Virus record (IMG/VR): IMGVR_UViG_3300020129_000208
Span: 1-36,810 of that record
Source of the DNA: a virus
DNA length: 36,810 nt
Reading direction: 5' to 3' (one strand)
The notes under the pieces are model-generated. The model was not told the origin of the DNA. It saw only the letters and a program-made list of their open reading frames with translations, and did no database searches. Position 1 is the first letter of the stretch, and the number at the start of each line of letters is the position of its first letter. Both the position numbers and the translations under genes were made by a program. Positions 32,463 to 36,810 of the stretch are shown piece after piece.

Positions 32463-34194
32463 TGTCGTAGACCAGAGCTTTCAGTTTCGCCTGGATCATC
32501 CCGAGAGAATCTTCCAGCGTCAGATCATCCCAGGGCAGGTACCCGACAAACTCGTGCATCTCGGTGATGATGTCCTGCGCGGCCATCTCAGGTGAGAACA
32601 CACCGGCACCACGCAGGGCAGACGCGAGCGTGTTCTTGAACCCGAAATCAAGATCTTTCCAGAGGCCAGTACTCTTGTATTTGATCACCTGCGGAATGAC
32701 TCGATCCATCATTGCAACGATCACACCGTCGCGGTCTTTGCCCGCCTTGCTGGTGGTTTTGCCCTTGGCGGGCACCGACGTACTAGCGGTGGTGGAGTTG
32801 GCTGCGCCGCCGTCCGTGGTGTTTGCGCCGGTCCCAGCGGCTCCGTCAGCGCTTGCAGCGGAGGAGCCCGACGGTTGTGGCGGCGGGGCTAAAGTTTGTT
32901 TTACTTCTTTGAGACTCATGCCGATCTGTTCGCCCAGCGCCTCGAGATCGGGCTTGACGGTACCCTGGTTAAGCATCGCGGTGATCATGTGCTGATACAT
33001 CAGAGCGTTGGTGTCGCCCAATTTCTTGAAGACAATCTTGGGTCGGTCACCCTTGGCGGAGAAATTATAGCTCATGATCGGATCAAGAATATACCGGTTA
33101 ATGTACTCAGCCCGGTCTGAGTTCATCATGTTCATCATCCACAGGTACACCTGCATGTGCCCCTGGCCGAGGTTGTAACTCCCCACATCGGCCACCCGGA
33201 ACAGAAGTGTCGGTGTGAACAGAGCCAGAGATATCTCTTCATCCAGGCGCAACATGTAGCGCTCGAAGTCGGCGCCGCGCATCTGGCTTTCTAGGAAGTT
33301 GATATCGTAGTCGTAGATGAACTTGCCACTCGTTCCGTCCTGGCGGCCGTCGTTCGAGAGAACAACCACCCCTCGAGAACGAAGATTCTCGAGTACCTCG
33401 AGCATGTACTCGTTGCCTGCTTTTTTTCCACCACCAGGCGCAGCCTCATCAAAGGGCGCGCGACCGACTGCAGTGGGTTCTCCGAACCGTTCGTAGTAGC
33501 GGTTCGCGTAGATGTGCAGCAACATGCTGAAATACCAAGGCGTAAAGGCAGCCTCCAGTAAGCGGCGTCCGTTGTAGTTGCCATTCTCCATGAGAAGAAC
33601 ATACCAGAGCGAATTCTCGACGGGGATCGGGCCGGGCTGGCCGAGTTGCTGGATGCCGTCGAAAGTTTGAAACTTCGGCGGGATGCGTCCAGGTGGCGCA
33701 TACCCTTCCTCCTCCTTCCAGTTAACAAGACAGTTGTCTGGAATCAGATCCTTGATCTTGTGCAGAACGATGCTCTTGTTATCGACATCGTTTTCCCACT
33801 CTAGCACACAGGGTGAGTAGCCTGCCCAGTTCGCCTGAGCCATTCCACGGTTTAGCTGGGTCCAGATATCTTCCAGTTGCCGGGTGCACTCATCCACCAC
33901 CTTCTTGTTCGAGTGCACGATCTTCCAAGGCGACTGATGCTGCATGAAGCTTAAAACACTCAGTGCTGTATTGACGCTCGGGTGAGACCTCATGTTCCGG
34001 AAGTCATCCAGGGTCAGCAGACTCAAATCGAACTGGGTGACAGATGCACCGGGCATCTTAGCGATGAAGTTTCGATAGGGTTCCCCGCTCCACTGCCCGT
34101 AAGCAGGCCCGGTCTTCGGAGGTGCTTCTTTCGCAAACATAGAAGCATGGATCGGCTTACCGTTGGGACCGAGCAATTTACTAGGTGCACTCAT
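32455..34194 (-). CDS. Portal protein (Mu gp29/DUF935-like)
   Basis: 579 aa; ATG at 34194 with AGAGGG upstream. The region about 205-260 (WYVLLMENGNYNGRRLLEAA, FTPWYFSMLLHIYANRYYERF, GEPTAVGRAPFDEA) is the signature of DUF935/Mu gp29 portals; HPSVNTALSVLSFMQHQSPW and FADYLLR-type helices are also of this kind. The C-terminal part (about 450-500) is an Ala/Ser/Thr/Gly linker, then a helical tail (about 505-579). The portal is the twelve-subunit channel for DNA entry and exit. Its gene lies 21 nt after the large terminase gene. Confidence 0.85.
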   Translation of the reverse strand: MSAPSKLLGPNGKPIHASMFAKEAPPKTGPAYGQWSGEPYRNFIAKMPGASVTQFDLSLLTLDDFRNMRSHPSVNTALSVLSFMQHQSPWKIVHSNKKVVDECTRQLEDIWTQLNRGMAQANWAGYSPCVLEWENDVDNKSIVLHKIKDLIPDNCLVNWKEEEGYAPPGRIPPKFQTFDGIQQLGQPGPIPVENSLWYVLLMENGNYNGRRLLEAAFTPWYFSMLLHIYANRYYERFGEPTAVGRAPFDEAAPGGGKKAGNEYMLEVLENLRSRGVVVLSNDGRQDGTSGKFIYDYDINFLESQMRGADFERYMLRLDEEISLALFTPTLLFRVADVGSYNLGQGHMQVYLWMMNMMNSDRAEYINRYILDPIMSYNFSAKGDRPKIVFKKLGDTNALMYQHMITAMLNQGTVKPDLEALGEQIGMSLKEVKQTLAPPPQPSGSSAASADGAAGTGANTTDGGAANSTTASTSVPAKGKTTSKAGKDRDGVIVAMMDRVIPQVIKYKSTGLWKDLDFGFKNTLASALRGAGVFSPEMAAQDIITEMHEFVGYLPWDDLTLEDSLGMIQAKLKALVYDSE

Positions 34195-34215
34195 GGGTAG
34201 GAAAGCCCTCTCAGG

Positions 34216-36207
34216 TTATCGACGCCGACGACCTGGGATCTGAATCTCGTAAGGATTGCCACCGGTGAACAACGGGCTAAGAATTGGCACGAAGTCAGGA
34301 GTACGGTGAACTTTGTCATTACGAGGCGGAAACAGAACAGCAGGCTCGAACGCAGATGTTTCACGGGGTGCAGTTGTTTGATTAATTTCTGATCCAGACT
34401 GATCATCGACAGCAAGCAGCGACGATACACCCTTGTGATACGTTCTGTCACCCATCAGTGTTGTACAGACTCCAGCGACTGCATCAGCTAAATCTTTACT
34501 GCCACCAGTCGGATGGTCGATCTTTTTGCCGGTATCCTGCAACTGCAGAATCTCCCGGTTGAGCACATGTTCCAGTTCGGTGTCACCGATCCGCACATAC
34601 GTGAAATACGGCGGCCAGGAGATGCGCTTTTCGTAGATCGCATCGCGCAAGTCTTCATACGGCAGGGTGTTCCGATCGATGGATAGATAATTAGCATCAA
34701 AATGTTTCCGCCGCAGTTGTTGCAGTGTGTCAGTCGAATTAAACCCGTCCATGGTGACTTGCCGCAGCCGAAAACCCAGTTCATCCCGAATTCGATACAC
34801 AATGTTGCGTACATCTGAGAGCATGATCTCCCCGTGGGAAGGGCCTTTCATGCGCAGCAGCATGTCGATCACAATGTAAGGCTTGCGTTCTTGGTTGTCT
34901 TGATCGGTGAGCATATGATCGACATGACCCATTGCCATTCCCAGCGCATCACCTTCGCCAGAGACAGCCAGGTCGATGTGCATTACTCGTTTGCGAGGAT
35001 CTCCATTTGCTCGGAACCAAGGCTCAAACTCAGGGTGCCTCGGGTTAGAGTTGACTGGAGATGGAGATAGCTCTCCGTCGGGTGTTCGGTGTTGCTCCTG
35101 CCAAGAGATGCTAGCCAGTTCGACTCGATCTGCAAGGCTGATAAAAGCGTCAACGACTTCAGGCGGTATTCCAGCGAGATCTCGGAGGGCCTTTTGTGGA
35201 TTTCGCTCAAAGTCAATTCGATAGGCTTCGGGAACCTCGATGAGTCCATCGGTGGTTCCCATAATTGCGACGACTGCGCTGGGTCGGATTTCTTTGCGCT
35301 TGGGGTCGTACCAGAAGCTGTCACGTTTCCCCTTGTCTGGACCAGTCTTTTGCAGGTAGCGCTCCCAACCGAGAGACTCCCAGATGGTCATTCTTGCTAC
35401 GTGTGCGTTCGGGTCTTTCTCGTATTCGGCCAACTTGCGTGCTGCGAAGCCATTCTGCTTTTTCATCTGACCGATGCAGATTAATAATCCTCGGTGCCCT
35501 CGAGTCACCGGATCGATAAACCGAGACGCGATCCGAGCATGGATTGCGTCGTAGCCAACGTCTGCGTAGTCTTTGTCTTTGGTGATCTGGTGGGAGTCCA
35601 TCTCATCGAGAATCCCGCCCAGAATGTTGTAACCTTCGAAGCTAGTTTCCCGCGAGTCACCAGGAAGAATCCACACGTCTTTGGTAGAGAACCTGATCTG
35701 TCGCTTCATGCTCGGGTCACGCGGGTAGAATTTTCTAAACCAGGGTGAGTGGTCGATACGAGCAAAGATGTCACCGAACACAACTTCACGGGCTTGCTGC
35801 TCACTGGTGCTCATCTGCATGAAGGCAATTCTTGACCCAGGAAGAAGATCAAAGTATTCCTGCGGGTCTTTCAAGCACAGCACCCAATGCGCCATGTAGG
35901 GCAGGCAGATACTGGCGAAAGTGGTCTTGCCGATACCGATCGCACCTGTAAACAGTGCCCGTTCATACTTGGCAATCCGATGCGTTCCTACGATGTCACC
36001 GAAGATCTCCCGCAGGGCTTTTTTCAGCCCAGGCCGCACTTTGTGAAAGATGTTCAGATACCCGGGACCAAGAAACTCCATGATGCTGGCAGGCTTCTGA
36101 TCGAAGTGGGGGTTTTCTGAGAGCCAGATCGTGTTTTCTTTCAGTGCCTGAAAGGCGCGCAGAAACTCGGTCGGTGATTGGTAAGTAGTTGTACTGGGTG
36201 CTGTCAT
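34216..36207 (-). CDS. Terminase large subunit
   Basis: 663 aa. ATPase: Walker A GAIGIGKTT (88-96, K94), Walker B ILDEMD (D201-E202), and FMQMSTSEQQAR nearby. RNase-H-like nuclease: HIDLAVSGEGD (D412), VTMDGFNST (D487) and SKDLADAVAG (D572, D575) supply the acidic metal-binding residues. It cuts the DNA concatemer and pumps it into the prohead through the portal. The start lies 4 nt after the stop of the putative small subunit. The N-terminal 80 residues and C-terminal tail (about 600-663, ending in GRRRR) are less conserved. Confidence 0.93.
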   Translation of the reverse strand: MTAPSTTTYQSPTEFLRAFQALKENTIWLSENPHFDQKPASIMEFLGPGYLNIFHKVRPGLKKALREIFGDIVGTHRIAKYERALFTGAIGIGKTTFASICLPYMAHWVLCLKDPQEYFDLLPGSRIAFMQMSTSEQQAREVVFGDIFARIDHSPWFRKFYPRDPSMKRQIRFSTKDVWILPGDSRETSFEGYNILGGILDEMDSHQITKDKDYADVGYDAIHARIASRFIDPVTRGHRGLLICIGQMKKQNGFAARKLAEYEKDPNAHVARMTIWESLGWERYLQKTGPDKGKRDSFWYDPKRKEIRPSAVVAIMGTTDGLIEVPEAYRIDFERNPQKALRDLAGIPPEVVDAFISLADRVELASISWQEQHRTPDGELSPSPVNSNPRHPEFEPWFRANGDPRKRVMHIDLAVSGEGDALGMAMGHVDHMLTDQDNQERKPYIVIDMLLRMKGPSHGEIMLSDVRNIVYRIRDELGFRLRQVTMDGFNSTDTLQQLRRKHFDANYLSIDRNTLPYEDLRDAIYEKRISWPPYFTYVRIGDTELEHVLNREILQLQDTGKKIDHPTGGSKDLADAVAGVCTTLMGDRTYHKGVSSLLAVDDQSGSEINQTTAPRETSAFEPAVLFPPRNDKVHRTPDFVPILSPLFTGGNPYEIQIPGRRRR

Positions 36208-36211
36208 GGGG

Positions 36212-36808
36212 TTAGAAAGGATCCTGTACTGGACCGATGCTCTTGGTTGAACTGAAACTCGCCAGCACCTGCAGCACCACCTTGGGATCGCCAGAGGCTT
36301 TCGCGGACATGTACTTCACCATCATATCGTCGGTGATCTCGCGCAGCGGTATCCCTTCGTCGGTCAGTTCTTTTAGCGACTGCGCCATGGAGAGCTGGTC
36401 GGCGCTGGAGGCGCTGCCATCGATCGTGACACTGCCAGCACCGCCGGAGTTCAATTGCAGCGCCACAGTCGGGCCTGCCCGCAGAGACGGGTCCATCAGC
36501 TTGGCTAGAGTCACCCCTTGGGAGAACACCTGATTGGCCAGACTCGTGACATCTCGAGAGTATTCTCCCCTTTCTTCTTCGCGCTTGATCGCAGTTTCTA
36601 GCCGTTGGGCGTTGCGCTGCACCAGCATGCGTGTTCCAGCCATCACATCTTTGGGGTCGGCAGAACCAAACAACTGTGCAAAAGCGCTCAGGTCTCTCGG
36701 CATCTTGGTTACTTTACTCAATCCTGCTCGGGCCAGAAACTCAGTATCGAAATTATCCCCGAACTCTTCGATTATGTCCAGGTCCAAGCATTTGTCTGCG
36801 AGAATCAC
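36212..36808 (-). CDS. Probable terminase small subunit, 5' end outside window (partial)
   Basis: 198 residues visible. The frame is open up to the window edge and the first GTG at 36808 is likely internal, so the real start is probably beyond. The visible part is helical and charged (LVQRNAQRLETAIKREEERG, NQVFSQGVTLAKLMDP), then a Gly/Ser-rich stretch (SGGAGSVTIDGSASS) and a second helical block (LREITDDMMVKYMSAKASGD). It lies directly before the large terminase gene, where the DNA-recognising small subunit is normally found. No helix-turn-helix is visible in the part shown, so the call rests mainly on position. Confidence 0.5.
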   Translation of the reverse strand: MILADKCLDLDIIEEFGDNFDTEFLARAGLSKVTKMPRDLSAFAQLFGSADPKDVMAGTRMLVQRNAQRLETAIKREEERGEYSRDVTSLANQVFSQGVTLAKLMDPSLRAGPTVALQLNSGGAGSVTIDGSASSADQLSMAQSLKELTDEGIPLREITDDMMVKYMSAKASGDPKVVLQVLASFSSTKSIGPVQDPF

Positions 36809-36810
36809 AC

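Noticed and set aside
1-36810. tRNA genes, insertion sequences, integrase or attachment sites
   Set aside because: No cloverleaf-like sequence, transposase or integrase motif was recognised by eye on either strand; a tRNA scan would settle the first point.

Overview
The window is part of a tailed-phage (siphovirus-type) genome, or of a prophage of that type. Most of it, from the right end down to about 1,855, is one long minus-strand late operon read from right to left: small terminase candidate (cut by the window edge), large terminase, Mu gp29-like portal, zinc-ribbon protein, protease-scaffold, lambda gpD-like decoration protein, lambda gpE-like major capsid, head-tail connectors, tail terminator, coiled-coil protein, major tail (tube) protein, Ig-like protein, small protein, amidase endolysin, acidic protein, tail-assembly chaperone with a -1 frameshift, 2.1-kb-codon tape measure, Dit-like and hub-like tail-tip proteins, and a set of tail-fibre/appendage proteins. 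A few genes at the left end (1 to 1,858) run on the plus strand and belong to a different, probably early/replication module with a Cas4/RecB-like nuclease. The two blocks converge and their stop codons overlap at 1,855-1,858. An actinobacterial host is my best guess, from the head/tail gene types, frequent GTG and TTG starts and the amidase type; the GC content looks near one half by eye, and the host cannot be fixed from this window.

Region by region: 36,808-28,369 packages DNA and builds the head; a strong hairpin follows the major capsid gene. 28,376-25,964 holds the neck and tail tube genes. 25,960-23,720 is an accessory stretch inside the tail module (Ig-like protein, 57-aa protein, endolysin, acidic protein) with several hairpins. 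23,719-16,370 holds the chaperone pair and a 2,128-codon tape measure carrying a lytic transglycosylase domain and seven 132-bp tandem repeats; its size suggests a tail of roughly 300 nm. 16,373-3,413 encodes the tail tip and appendages: a beta-propeller/Fn3 protein, a hub with an inserted Rossmann-like domain, two paralogous fibre-base proteins (one with a collagen-like stretch), a lectin/carbohydrate-binding protein, and a tail protein carrying a glycerophosphodiesterase-like domain.

The most unusual item is the last-but-one gene of the late operon (2,041-3,402): a signal-peptide-bearing, full-length member of the animal-type haem peroxidase (peroxidase-cyclooxygenase) superfamily with all expected catalytic and haem-linking residues in place. 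It sits 10 nt after a tail gene and is followed directly by a 58-aa membrane protein, so it is very probably expressed late with the virion genes. I know of no established role for such an enzyme in phage biology. Other points of interest are a dnaX-type A AAA AAG slippery heptamer directly before the chaperone stop, a nested scaffold start with an ideal ribosome binding site, and a series of hairpins placed after highly expressed late genes.
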